From assembly GCF_900111515.1 (NCBI RefSeq), contig NZ_FOHS01000007.1, positions 24,198 to 88,197 on the forward strand: 64,000 bases of DNA, given 5' to 3'. Each line of letters begins with the position of its first letter. The stretch's first letter is position 1. A program made the translations under genes and the position numbers. The notes below the pieces were generated by a model. The model saw only the letters and a list, made by a program, of their open reading frames with translations. It searched no databases and was not told the origin of the DNA. Below, piece by piece: positions 24,415 to 33,699 of this stretch. The stretch comes from Hymenobacter actinosclerus. GTDB taxonomy: Bacteria; Bacteroidota; Bacteroidia; Cytophagales; Hymenobacteraceae.

Positions 24415-25778
24415 GCCACTTCCTGCCCTACCTGCTGGGCCGGCAGCTGCGGGCCGTGTTCTGGCCTGGCGCCGGCGAAGGCCGGGCCGCTACACTGCTG
24501 CTAAGCCTGATAGCGGTGGCCTATGCGCTGGCGCTGGGCTACTCGCTCAATCATACCGCCATACTGTCGGCCGGAACGCTGCCTATGCTGCTGGCGGGCA
24601 TCAATACCATGCTTTTCGTAACCGTCCTGCTGGCCGACTTTCTGCCTTCCTACCGGGCCGTGCAACGGCCGCTGCCCGAGCCGCTGCCGGTATCGGCCCG
24701 CCTGAATGCGGTGACGGCCTTCGTGCTCGATTTAGTGTCGGTACGGCGCGGGCTGCTACTGCTGTTTGTATTGGTGGTATTACTCGTTGCGCCCGCTTTC
24801 TGGCGGCCGCTGGGCCTGAGTTTGCTGGTGTGGCTGAGCGCGGCCGCCGTGAGCTTCAACCTGCGGCTGCTGCTGTCGGTGGGGCGCTGGCGGCATCCGC
24901 TGTTCTGGCTGAACCTGCTGTGCCTGGGCGCGGCGGCAGTCTGGCTGAGCCAGGAGTTTGATGTTACGGCCGGTCCGCTGGCTTACTGGGCAGCGGTCCT
25001 GGCCGTGGGCGGACCACTGCTGCTGTGGGCGGCGGCGCTGTATCTGGTGGCTCCCTGCTTCAGCGCCCGCTATATGCCCGATCAGGCCGAATCGTCTTCC
25101 GCTGAGGGCCGCTGGCTGGGCCGGCTTTCTCCAGAGTGGAAAATGTACCTGCGTAGAACCCGGCCGGCGTTGCTAACCGCCGTGGGGTTTAAGGTGCTAA
25201 TGATGGGGTGGAGCGCCTACATGGTCTACGACTCCGGCATCAGCTCCGCCAAGAGCGTTCTGTACCTGCCGTTGCTGCCCGTACTTAGCTTTACCTATGT
25301 CAACAACAACCTGCTGGGCTACCTCTGGACCGCTACCACCGATGAGCTGGAGCGGTTGGGCCTTACGGGCCAGTTGCTACGGCGGTATTTGCGGCTGGCG
25401 GGAACTGTCGTGCTGGTTGATTGCCTGCTTTCGGCGGTATTGCTGCTGGCCGTATTCCCGCGGTCTATGTGGCCGTTGCTGGGGCTGCTGCCGCTGGCGG
25501 GCAGCGCGCTCATGGCCCTGGGTATCTGGGGCAGCTTCTGGAAAGCCAAGCCCATTGTCAAGAAAATTGACTTCAGCACCATGCGCAATAATTCCTCCAA
25601 GCTCATCAGCATCTGCAGCGTTGGGCTGGCGGCCGCCCTGTACCTGATGCCCTGGTGGTGGGCCCGGGTGGCGCTGGCGCTGGTCGTCACGCTCTCGGCC
25701 CTGGTGCCGGTGCGGCGCATCCTAAGCAACCACGGCCCCACCCGGCGGCAGCTCTGGCATCGCCTCATGCACGCCTGA
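24390..25778 (+). CDS. ABC transporter permease partner
   Basis: This 462-residue membrane protein has about 10-11 hydrophobic segments and a longer cytoplasmic loop with charged residues (around residues 235-260). It shows no ATPase motif. It starts inside the end of the ATP-binding gene, so it is the permease of that transporter. No sequence motif names the substrate. A very strong palindromic terminator follows 18 bases after the stop. Similar two-gene NatA/NatB-type and antibiotic-efflux type systems have this layout. Confidence 0.8.
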   Translation: MAHPSGQLGHFLPYLLGRQLRAVFWPGAGEGRAATLLLSLIAVAYALALGYSLNHTAILSAGTLPMLLAGINTMLFVTVLLADFLPSYRAVQRPLPEPLPVSARLNAVTAFVLDLVSVRRGLLLLFVLVVLLVAPAFWRPLGLSLLVWLSAAAVSFNLRLLLSVGRWRHPLFWLNLLCLGAAAVWLSQEFDVTAGPLAYWAAVLAVGGPLLLWAAALYLVAPCFSARYMPDQAESSSAEGRWLGRLSPEWKMYLRRTRPALLTAVGFKVLMMGWSAYMVYDSGISSAKSVLYLPLLPVLSFTYVNNNLLGYLWTATTDELERLGLTGQLLRRYLRLAGTVVLVDCLLSAVLLLAVFPRSMWPLLGLLPLAGSALMALGIWGSFWKAKPIVKKIDFSTMRNNSSKLISICSVGLAAALYLMPWWWARVALALVVTLSALVPVRRILSNHGPTRRQLWHRLMHA

Positions 25779-25796
25779 TTTCGGCTCAGCTGCGGG

Positions 25797-25860
25797 AAGG
25801 CCAGGCATAGCACAGCCCCTGATCCAAGCGGACGTCAGGGGCTGTGCTGTGCCTGGCCTT
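25797..25860. terminator. Strong two-way terminator between convergent genes
   Basis: AAGGCCAGGCA and TGCCTGGCCTT form the base; inner AGCACAGCCCCTGA pairs with TCAGGGGCTGTGCT with one offset base. The arms are about 26 bases with a 12-base loop. It separates the permease gene from the minus-strand OmpA gene. Confidence 0.9.
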
Positions 25861-25889
25861 CGTGCTTCGGAAAGCGCCAACTCACTCAT

Positions 25890-26216
25890 TCACCGCTTCA
25901 CCAGCTCCACGCGGCGGTTCTGGGCGCGGCCGGTTTCGGTGGCGTTGTCGGCCAGGGGCTGGGTTTGGCCAAAGCCGGCGGCCTGCAGGCGGCCGGGGCT
26001 TATGCTGGCGGCAGTGAGGGCCGCCACGACCGACTGGGCCCGGGCCTCGGATAACTGCTGGTTGTGAGCGGCGGTACCCGCGTTATCGGTGTGGCCCTGC
26101 ACGGCCAGGCGCAGCGCGGGGTTCCGGCGCAGCAATGTCACTACCTCGGCCACCGTGGGCCCCGATTCGGGCCGGATGGTGGCTTTATCCGTGTCGAAGT
26201 TCACGTAGAGCGCCAC
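25890..26216 (-). pseudogene. OmpA C-terminal domain, out of frame with its lipoprotein N-terminus
   Basis: This 108-residue frame encodes a complete OmpA-like peptidoglycan-binding domain: YVNFDTDKATIRPES, VQGHTDNAGTAAHNQQLSEARAQSV and FGQTQPLADNATETGRAQNRRVEL, with the Asp and Arg of the peptidoglycan site. It has no signal sequence of its own. The frame can be extended upstream to ...LDTEGRVALYVNF, directly after the stop of the lipoprotein gene. One extra A in the run of nine A residues (minus strand, 26235-26243) would join the two into a 351-residue lipoprotein-OmpA protein. It is therefore the 3' part of one gene split by a frameshift, real or a sequencing error, or expressed by ribosomal frameshifting. 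Confidence 0.75.
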
Positions 26217-26230
26217 CCGGCCCTCGGTGT

Positions 26231-26944
26231 CTAGTTTTTTTTTAGCTCGTCGGCCGGAATCGTGGAGACCTGCTGGGGCATGGCGGCCCGCTCGGTTACC
26301 ACCACGTCCATGTAGGTGTCGCCGGGCTGAATCTGAATCCAGACTTCCTTGTCCTTTTGCCGGATGAGGTAGGTATCTACCTGCTCACCACTGGAGATGT
26401 TGCCGGCATATTTTCGGTACGTATCGCTGCCGACTTTCTCAATGGCTTCGCTCGGCAACTCGGCCGACGATACCTGCACGCCCCCCAGGCTCTTGATCAG
26501 CGCTTCGTAGTTGCGCTGCTGCATGAGCTCCGAGGTCTTCTTGGCTTCATCGATTACCCGGTACTGGCGGCGCAGCACTTTGCCTTCAATCGGAATCAGC
26601 TGCTTGCCGTCGTACACGTAGCTGCGGTCGAACTCGTAGTAGGCACTGTCGCTGGGGTTCGGGAATTTGTAGCCCTTGGGTCCGCTCACGTACGGGAACC
26701 GGCCCAGATTAGCCGTGGAAAGCGGCACCTTGCTAAGGTCAAACGTTGCGGCGGCCGACCCGGCGGCCGTTTCGGGTGCGGCAGTTTCAGCCGGTGTGGT
26801 TTCGGCCGGAATTTCGGTGGTCGTCGTTTCGGTGGTCGCGGTTACGTCGGTGGCCGTTTCATCGGCTTTATCCTTGCTGCCGCAGCCGCTGAGCAGCGCG
26901 GTCAGTAACGTGGCGGAAAGCAGGTAGCGGAAGCAATGCTTCAT
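26231..26944 (-). CDS. Lipoprotein, N-terminal part of an OmpA-family protein
   Basis: This 237-residue protein has a lipoprotein signal (MKHCFRYLLSATLLTALLSGCG, lipobox LLSGC with C21). A threonine/glutamate/alanine-rich linker (about residues 25-65) and a globular domain (65-230, beginning near VPLSTANLGRFPYVSGP) follow. It ends ...IPADELKKN at a TAG immediately after a run of nine A residues. In related proteins the chain continues into an OmpA domain, which is found here in the neighbouring frame. The full protein would be an outer-membrane lipoprotein gripping peptidoglycan. Whether the split form is functional is unknown. Confidence 0.8.
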   Translation of the reverse strand: MKHCFRYLLSATLLTALLSGCGSKDKADETATDVTATTETTTTEIPAETTPAETAAPETAAGSAAATFDLSKVPLSTANLGRFPYVSGPKGYKFPNPSDSAYYEFDRSYVYDGKQLIPIEGKVLRRQYRVIDEAKKTSELMQQRNYEALIKSLGGVQVSSAELPSEAIEKVGSDTYRKYAGNISSGEQVDTYLIRQKDKEVWIQIQPGDTYMDVVVTERAAMPQQVSTIPADELKKN

Positions 26945-27117
26945 ATAGAAGAGAGAAAGAAAGGTTGAGCTTTCAAATAAAAGGATATTTGAATTAATAC
27001 ATATGATGGACCACCGCCTTCTGGACGGGCAGCCGCGGGAAAGCGCCGTTTTTGCCCGACCTTTGCCGCCCGCTGCCCTTGCTGGCGGCCCCACTTCATA
27101 ACTTTCTAATTCCCGGT

Positions 27118-27954
27118 ATGGATTACGTTGAACTGCGCGTGCAGGCCCCGCAAGAGCTGGCCGATATATTGGTTGCCGAGCTGGCCGAGGTGGGCTTCAA
27201 TACCTTCGAGGACAACGACGAGGGCTTCTGCGCCTACATCGACGAGGACCAGTTCTCGCCCGACGACGTGGCCGAAATCATGGCCCGCTACCAGGGCCAG
27301 GGCGAGCTGCAGTTCGAGGACCGCATCATCACCCGCCAGAACTGGAACGCCGAGTGGGAGAAGAACTTTGAGCCCCTGGTTATTGCCGACCGCGTGTCGG
27401 TGAGGGCACCGTTCCACGCCGCCCGGCCCGATCTGGCCCACGAAATCGTGATTATGCCCCGCATGTCGTTCGGCACCGGCCACCACGACACCACGGCCCT
27501 GATGCTCACCAACCAGCTCGACGTAAACCACCAGGGCCAGCGCGTGCTGGATATGGGCTGCGGCACCGGCATTCTGGCCGTAATGGCCGCCCAGCTCGGG
27601 GCCCAATCGGTGCTGGCCGTGGATGTGGAGCCCTGGACGGCCGAAAACGCCGCCGACAACGCCCGCGAAAACAACGTGCAGGGCACCGTGGAAGCCCGCC
27701 TCGGCGACATTTCAGCCCTGGATGGTGAGGAGCCCTTCGATATCATCCTGGCCAACATCAACCGCAATGTACTGCTCGACGATATGCCGGCCTACGCCCG
27801 CTACCTGCGGCCCGGCGGCCCCATCCTGTTCTCGGGCTTTTACGAGGAAGACCTGGCCCAGATTCGGGCCGCCGCCGAGCAGGCCGGCTTCGTTTACGAG
27901 AGTCACCGCGTCCAGAACCACTGGGTGTCGGCCATTTTCCGGCAACCGGCCTAA
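27118..27954 (+). CDS. prmA: Ribosomal protein L11 methyltransferase
   Basis: PrmA methylates ribosomal protein L11 with S-adenosylmethionine. The 278-residue protein has the N-terminal PrmA domain (about residues 1-110, with FEDNDEGFCAYI and TRQNWNAEWE) and a class I methyltransferase fold with the SAM motif LDMGCGTGILAVMAAQLGA, the acidic ADVxPW-like VDVEPWTAENAADN and ILANINRNVL motif IV. The start at 27118 gives the conserved N-terminus; the upstream in-frame region has poor composition. It stands alone between the lipoprotein gene (divergent) and a terminator. Confidence 0.95.
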   Translation: MDYVELRVQAPQELADILVAELAEVGFNTFEDNDEGFCAYIDEDQFSPDDVAEIMARYQGQGELQFEDRIITRQNWNAEWEKNFEPLVIADRVSVRAPFHAARPDLAHEIVIMPRMSFGTGHHDTTALMLTNQLDVNHQGQRVLDMGCGTGILAVMAAQLGAQSVLAVDVEPWTAENAADNARENNVQGTVEARLGDISALDGEEPFDIILANINRNVLLDDMPAYARYLRPGGPILFSGFYEEDLAQIRAAAEQAGFVYESHRVQNHWVSAIFRQPA

Positions 27955-27967
27955 CCCGCCCGGTTCG

Positions 27968-27999
27968 CGGCCCCGACCAACCGGTCGGGGCCGTTTTTT
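27968..27999 (+). terminator. Terminator after prmA
   Basis: CGGCCCCGACC and GGTCGGGGCCG form a perfect 11-base stem with an AACC loop, followed by six T residues. Confidence 0.95.
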
Positions 28000-28253
28000 G
28001 TAACAGGAAGCCAGTGACTATCAGAATATAAGTAAAGTTGGGAAGAGTAGGAATGTAGCGAGGCGGGCGAACAGTAGCGTCGGAAATTGCCGGCTTTTAC
28101 CGAAATTGTAGGCGGTTAGCTGACTTAATGCGCGAAACACCCGCCCGGGTTGGCGCGCAGGGCTGGCCGGCAAGAGTACAATTTCAGCGCGCCGCGCCGG
28201 CTGCCGGTCGGCCCGGCCTACTTATGGTTGATTTGACGAACACGCTACACACT

Positions 28254-31200
28254 ATGAAGCAGGTTGCTTTCACATGGCTTTGGATGCTGGTGCTGGGCCT
28301 GGGCCTGACGGTTCCGGCAGTGGCCCAGCAGAAGCCGGCTCCGGCCGCCAAGCCCGGGGCCCCGGCGCCGGCCCCCGCCCCGCCCCGGTTTGCGGGCAAG
28401 CTCAGCTCGGAGCCCGAGCAGTTTATGGTGGACGTGCAGGCCCTGATGGCCACCACCAACAACGCCGCCGCCAAGGCCGCCGGCACCCGCCTGCAGCAGG
28501 TGTGGGCCAGCAACCGCCTCACGGCCACCCAGCAGCGCTACATTGTGTCGCTGAGCCAGTATATGCTGGCGCGCAAGATGCGGGCAAAACCTCACTTCGA
28601 GGACTTTTTTACGGCCATTGCGGCTGGCGCGCTGGTGCAGAACCTGAGCGACGACCAGATGACCCAGCTGCTTAATACAGTGGGCAAGGCGCTGGAAAAA
28701 GAGCCGCCCGCCGATGCCGCGAAGTTCCTGGCCACGGCCGCCCAGTTTCTCGACACCAAGTACCTGCACCGCTCTCGCTACAGCGCACTGCGCGCCGTGG
28801 GCGGGCAGTTCCGCTTCGCCTACAACGCCGCCGACCTGCCCTCCTTCGCGCCACCGGCAGCCCCCGCCGCCGCGCCAGCTGCCCCGGCCGGTAAAGCCAG
28901 CCCCAAAAACGGCGGCTGGGGTGATGATGACCCCTGGGCCACCGACGACGCGTCCGCCAAAAAAGGCGCCAAGCCCGCCGATTCGGGCTGGGGCGACGCC
29001 GGCACGGCCTACGCCACGGGCTACGCCATGCCACCGACCCGCGGCGCGGTTATCCTGCTCGACAACGCCGACCTGCTCCTGACCACGGCCTCCGACTCGG
29101 TGTACATTGCCAAAACCAGCGGCGCCGTGGTGCCGGGCCAAAACCGTTTTGTAGGCTACGGCGGCACGTTTGCCTGGCTGGTGAACGGCAACCCCGCCTC
29201 GGCCGCGCTGGGCAGCTTCGATTTCGACATCACGAAGGCCGAGTTCATGGCCAACCCCGTGACCCTTACCTACCCGGCCGTGCTCGAAAACCCGGTGCAG
29301 GGCTGGCTGGCGTTTAAGAGCGTGCTGCGCAAGCCCGGCGAGAAAAAGGACACCGGCTACCCGCGCTTCATCTCGACCACCAACGACGCCCGCGTAAAGA
29401 ACATCGGCGACAACATCCGCTACTTCGGGGGCTTCTCGCTGGCGGGCACCCAGGCCCTGTCGGCCTCCCTCGATGGCTCGCTGTCGAATATTATCGTGGA
29501 TGTGGCCGGCGTGCCCAAATTCCGGGCCTCGTCGCGCTCCTACCTGCTGGGCGACTCGCTGATTACGGCCCAGCACGCGGCCATTACTATCTTCCAGGGC
29601 AAGAGCGACTCGGTGACGCACCCCGGCGTGAAGCTCAAGTACAACAAGGCCACCCAGCTGCTCCAGCTCACCCGCGAGCAGGGCCTCTACAAGAACACGG
29701 CCTACTACGACTCCTACCACCAGATGGAGATTACGACCGAGCTGCTGAGCTGGCCGGTGCGCACACCGTTCATCGATTTCTCGATCCTGACGGCCAAAAA
29801 CCAGGTCGCCGCCGGCTTCGAGTCGAAGGAGTTCTACACCAACACCCGCTACCAGCAGATCAAGACCATCAACAAGCTGCACCCGCTGCAGATGATGGTG
29901 GGCTACAGCCTCGAAAACGGCAATAAGCGCCTGTTCACGGTGCAGGACGTGGCCACGTTCCGCAAGCTGAAGGTGGACAACGTGCGCGCCGTGGCCGCGG
30001 GCCTGGCCCGCGACGGCTACGTGGGCTGGTACCCGCAGACCGACCAGGTGGTACTGCTGCCCAAGGCCCTGCACTACGTCAACTCCTCGCGCGGCAAGAA
30101 GGACTACGACCACCTCTCGCTGAAGAGCCTCTCGCCCTCGGGCAAAAACGCCACCCTCGACCTGAACTCCAACGACCTGATTGTGCGGGGCGTGGACCGC
30201 TTCAACTTCTCCGACGACTCGGTAACTGTATTCGTGAAGCCCGATTCGAGCATCGTGCGGATTCAGAAAAATCGGGGCGTGCAGTTCAACGGCACGGTGG
30301 TCGCCTCGGCCTTCATCTTCAAGGGCAAGGAGTTCAAGTTCGACTACGACGGCTTCTACATCGATCTGGTGAAGATTGACTCCATCATCGTGAAGGGCAA
30401 GGGCACGAAGGGCTCGGTGATGAAGGCCCGCAAGGACCCCGACTGGGCCCTGACCAACAAGGGCCGCACCTCCACCGGCCGCCTTTACATCAACGCGCCC
30501 AACAACAAATCGGGCCGCAAGAAGCTGGGGGCCTACCCTTCGTTCGATGCCAGCACGGGCGCCTACGTGTTCTTCAACAAGCCCGAAGTACTCGGTGGCG
30601 CCTACGACACAACGATGTACTTCGACATTCCGCCCTTCAAAATCGACTCGCTCAACAACAAGAACCGGGCGGCGGTGGGCTTCAAGGGCACGTTTGTGTC
30701 AGGCGGCATTATGCCCGAGTTCAAAACCAAGCTCAGCATGCAGGACGACGGCTCGCTGGGCTTCGTGTACGATGTACCCAAGGCCGGTTTCCCGCTTTAC
30801 GGCAACAAGGGCACACTCTATAACAAGGTGAGCATGAGCAACCGGGGCCTGCAGGGCATCGGCAACATCAAGTACCTGACCGGCAGCTTCAACAGCGACC
30901 AGTTCATTTTCTATAAAGACTCGGTGGTGACGGTGGGCAAAACGGCCAGCATTCTGCCGGGTCCGCTCAACGGCACCGAATTCGCGAAGGTGGACTTTTT
31001 GCCCGGCTACCAGATGAAGTGGGCCGTACGCCAGGATTCGATGTACCTGACCAGCCAGCGCAAGGGCGAGGCCTTCCGCATCTACGACGTGGCCTACGGC
31101 TTCCGCGGCACGCTCACGTACTCGCCCGGTGGCCTGCGCGGCGACGGCGTGATGGACGGTCCGCAGTCGTTTGTGCGCTCCACGGCCTTCCGGTTCAAGC

Positions 31201-33413
31201 CCACCCAGTACAGCGGCGAGCGGGCCACGTTCAACATCAAATCGGCCGAGGTGAACAAGCCGGCCCTGACGGCCAACAACGTGAGCTTCCTGTACGATCT
31301 GAAGGCCGGCAACACCGATTTCTCCCGCGAATCGTCCGACAACAAGTCGAGCATCGATTTGCCGTACTCCGACTATCGCACCACGCTGTCGGGCGGCAGG
31401 TGGGATTTCAAGAAGAAGCTCGTGCAGTTGCGCGTGGCCCCCGGCGCCGACTCGTCGCGCTCCTACTTCTACAGCACGCTGCCCGAACAGCAGGGCCTCA
31501 AGTTCCAGGCCTCCACGGGCCAGTACGACCTGAGCCGCTACCAGCTGGTGGCCGGCGGCGTGCCCCGCATTTCGGCGGCCGATGCCTGGATTATGCCCGA
31601 CTCGAACCGGGTGTATGTGCTGCCCAACGCCCGCATGCGCGAGTTCAAGAATGCCGGCATTATTATGGACACGCTGCAGAAGTACCATCAGCTGTACAAG
31701 GGCGAAATCCGGGTGACCTCGCGCACGGCCTTCAGCGGCAACGCCCTGTATAACTACAAAACCTCGGCCGACTCGTTTGCCATTAAGTTTGCCAACTTCC
31801 GGGTTGATTCGCTGGCGACGGCCGTGGCCATGAATACCGGCGGCAAGAAGGGCGGCGGGCTGCTCAAGCGCGGCCCCGACGCCGACGATGCGCCCCTTTC
31901 GCCGCCCACGCTGGCCGTGGCCACCATTGCGGCCGCCGACAAATTCAACCTGGCCCCGCGCATCGGTTTCCGGGGCGGGGTGCTGATGAACTCGAAGAAA
32001 AAGGGCTTCTCGTTTGATGGCCAGGCCAAGCTCAACTTCGTGAAGTCGGCAACGGCTTCCGACTGGTTTGCCGTGCAGGATACCATCGACCCGAAGCGCA
32101 TCCGCATCAAGCTCAACGGCCCCAAGGACGAAAGCGGCACGCCCATGCTCTCGGGCCTGTTTATGTCGGAAAGCACGGGCAAGGTGTACCCGCTGTTTGT
32201 GGCCACCAAGCCCAGCGTAACGGACGCCAACCTGTTTACCGTGGACGGCACGCTCAGCTACGACCAGCGCCGCCGCCAGTACGCCATCAGCCGCCACAAC
32301 TACGCCGACCCCGACATCTACGAGGGCTCGGTGCTGACGCTGCAGGACTCGACCGGAGCCCTCAACTTCCGCGGCAAGCTCAACCTCATCAACTCCAACA
32401 AAGACTACACCCTCACGGCCGCCGGCCTGGGCTACGCCAAGCCCGACAGCACCATTTACGACCTCGACGCCTTTATGGCCTTCGATATCGTGCTGCCCGA
32501 AAAGGCGGTGGAGGCCATGGGCCAGGATTTAGCCACCGGCGCCCGCGGTAACCCCGAGGCGCTCAATACCAGCCTGAGCCAGCTGTATAAGGTGGGCGAA
32601 ATTGGCGGCAACGCGGCGGCCCGCGACTATGCCACCCGCAAGAGCGGGGCGCTGTCGTTGCAGAAGCTGTCGGCCAAGTTCCTGCACACGCTGGTGCTCA
32701 ACCAGGTAAATATGCGCTGGGATGAGAAGCGCAAAGCCTGGTACTCGGTGGGCAAAATCGGGCTCGTGAGCGTGGGCAAGAAGGACATCAACGCGCTGGT
32801 CGACGGCTACATCGAAATCAAGAAGGAAAGCACCGGCGACGCCGTGGATATTTACCTGGAGGCCGAGCCCCGCACCTGGTACTACCTCAAGTACAGCAAC
32901 AATGTGCTGCTGGCCAAGGCCCAGCACGGCTCGTTCGACGAAATCATCGGCCTCAAGGCCAAGGGCGACTACAACACGGCCACCCAGTACGGTTTCTACC
33001 TCGGCGACGACCAGGAAGTGCAGCTTTTCCTCAACCACTTCCGCAAGGACTACCTCAACGAAACCACCAAGCGCAAAATCGACCTGACCCAGCCCCAGCC
33101 CACCGGCAACTTCGACTTTATGGAGGATACGGGCAAGAAGAAGAAAAAGAAGAAGAACGACCCCGTTGATGACGTGATGCAGGATACGCCGGCCCCGGCC
33201 GAAGAAACCGGCCGCAAGGGCCGCAAGCAGAAAAACGAGCCCGCCGCCGATGCCCCGACCCCACCGGCCGCCGCGCCGGCGGAGGAAACCGGCAAGAAAA
33301 AGAAGAAAGAGGCCGTGGAAGCCGCCCCGCCCGCCGACGAGCCCCCGGTAGAGGACTCGAAAAAGGAGAAGAAGCGCAAGAAGAAAGCCGGCGACGACCC
33401 CTTCGCCGACTAA
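28254..33413 (+). CDS. Very large secreted beta-rich protein, unknown function
   Basis: This 1,719-residue protein begins with a signal peptide (about residues 1-22, ending VPAVAQQ), then a P/A/K-rich linker, a helical region (about 50-190), another A/P-rich linker with GWGDDDPW and a repeated GWGD (about 200-250), and about 1,350 residues of beta-strand-rich sequence in which patterns such as FRGxL, GxGxxxDG and YxxAxK recur. The C-terminal 100 residues are charged repeats of K, E and P (GKKKKKKK; KEKKRKKKAGDDPFAD). It is probably exported across the inner membrane and is likely periplasmic or on the outer surface. I do not recognise a named family; homologues of similar size are expected in other Cytophagales. 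The start at 28254 is preferred because it precedes the signal peptide. Confidence 0.8.
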   Translation: MKQVAFTWLWMLVLGLGLTVPAVAQQKPAPAAKPGAPAPAPAPPRFAGKLSSEPEQFMVDVQALMATTNNAAAKAAGTRLQQVWASNRLTATQQRYIVSLSQYMLARKMRAKPHFEDFFTAIAAGALVQNLSDDQMTQLLNTVGKALEKEPPADAAKFLATAAQFLDTKYLHRSRYSALRAVGGQFRFAYNAADLPSFAPPAAPAAAPAAPAGKASPKNGGWGDDDPWATDDASAKKGAKPADSGWGDAGTAYATGYAMPPTRGAVILLDNADLLLTTASDSVYIAKTSGAVVPGQNRFVGYGGTFAWLVNGNPASAALGSFDFDITKAEFMANPVTLTYPAVLENPVQGWLAFKSVLRKPGEKKDTGYPRFISTTNDARVKNIGDNIRYFGGFSLAGTQALSASLDGSLSNIIVDVAGVPKFRASSRSYLLGDSLITAQHAAITIFQGKSDSVTHPGVKLKYNKATQLLQLTREQGLYKNTAYYDSYHQMEITTELLSWPVRTPFIDFSILTAKNQVAAGFESKEFYTNTRYQQIKTINKLHPLQMMVGYSLENGNKRLFTVQDVATFRKLKVDNVRAVAAGLARDGYVGWYPQTDQVVLLPKALHYVNSSRGKKDYDHLSLKSLSPSGKNATLDLNSNDLIVRGVDRFNFSDDSVTVFVKPDSSIVRIQKNRGVQFNGTVVASAFIFKGKEFKFDYDGFYIDLVKIDSIIVKGKGTKGSVMKARKDPDWALTNKGRTSTGRLYINAPNNKSGRKKLGAYPSFDASTGAYVFFNKPEVLGGAYDTTMYFDIPPFKIDSLNNKNRAAVGFKGTFVSGGIMPEFKTKLSMQDDGSLGFVYDVPKAGFPLYGNKGTLYNKVSMSNRGLQGIGNIKYLTGSFNSDQFIFYKDSVVTVGKTASILPGPLNGTEFAKVDFLPGYQMKWAVRQDSMYLTSQRKGEAFRIYDVAYGFRGTLTYSPGGLRGDGVMDGPQSFVRSTAFRFKPTQYSGERATFNIKSAEVNKPALTANNVSFLYDLKAGNTDFSRESSDNKSSIDLPYSDYRTTLSGGRWDFKKKLVQLRVAPGADSSRSYFYSTLPEQQGLKFQASTGQYDLSRYQLVAGGVPRISAADAWIMPDSNRVYVLPNARMREFKNAGIIMDTLQKYHQLYKGEIRVTSRTAFSGNALYNYKTSADSFAIKFANFRVDSLATAVAMNTGGKKGGGLLKRGPDADDAPLSPPTLAVATIAAADKFNLAPRIGFRGGVLMNSKKKGFSFDGQAKLNFVKSATASDWFAVQDTIDPKRIRIKLNGPKDESGTPMLSGLFMSESTGKVYPLFVATKPSVTDANLFTVDGTLSYDQRRRQYAISRHNYADPDIYEGSVLTLQDSTGALNFRGKLNLINSNKDYTLTAAGLGYAKPDSTIYDLDAFMAFDIVLPEKAVEAMGQDLATGARGNPEALNTSLSQLYKVGEIGGNAAARDYATRKSGALSLQKLSAKFLHTLVLNQVNMRWDEKRKAWYSVGKIGLVSVGKKDINALVDGYIEIKKESTGDAVDIYLEAEPRTWYYLKYSNNVLLAKAQHGSFDEIIGLKAKGDYNTATQYGFYLGDDQEVQLFLNHFRKDYLNETTKRKIDLTQPQPTGNFDFMEDTGKKKKKKKNDPVDDVMQDTPAPAEETGRKGRKQKNEPAADAPTPPAAAPAEETGKKKKKEAVEAAPPADEPPVEDSKKEKKRKKKAGDDPFAD

Positions 33414-33420
33414 ACCTAAA

Positions 33421-33451
33421 AAAGACCCGGTGGCCTGGCTACCGGGTCTTT
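33421..33451 (+). terminator. Terminator after the large secreted protein gene
   Basis: AAAGACCCGGT pairs perfectly with ACCGGGTCTTT around a GGCCTGGCT loop, starting 8 bases after the stop codon. Confidence 0.9.
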
Positions 33452-33699
33452 CTGCTTGAAGCGCCCAGGGCATTGCCTCAGGCAGGGCCCAACGGCACGC
33501 ACAGGAAACACCCGTGGCCGGCCGGGGGCCAGCTCGTGCCAACCTCACCTTGTGGGCCCTCATGCACGGCTCAGCAGGCGCTTTTTTATACGACTCTTCT
33601 CCAACAGCTTACCGAACTGCGAAAGCCCGGAAGAGTACTATCCGGGAACGGCCGGTTTTGCGGGCTGTAGTGTGGTTCAGTTCTTGTTCGGCCGGCTGT

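Noticed and set aside
28245..30113. Minus-strand 622-residue frame in the large secreted gene
   Set aside because: It has a His/Gly/Gln/Ala-rich shadow composition and no motif, while the plus strand encodes a continuous exported protein.
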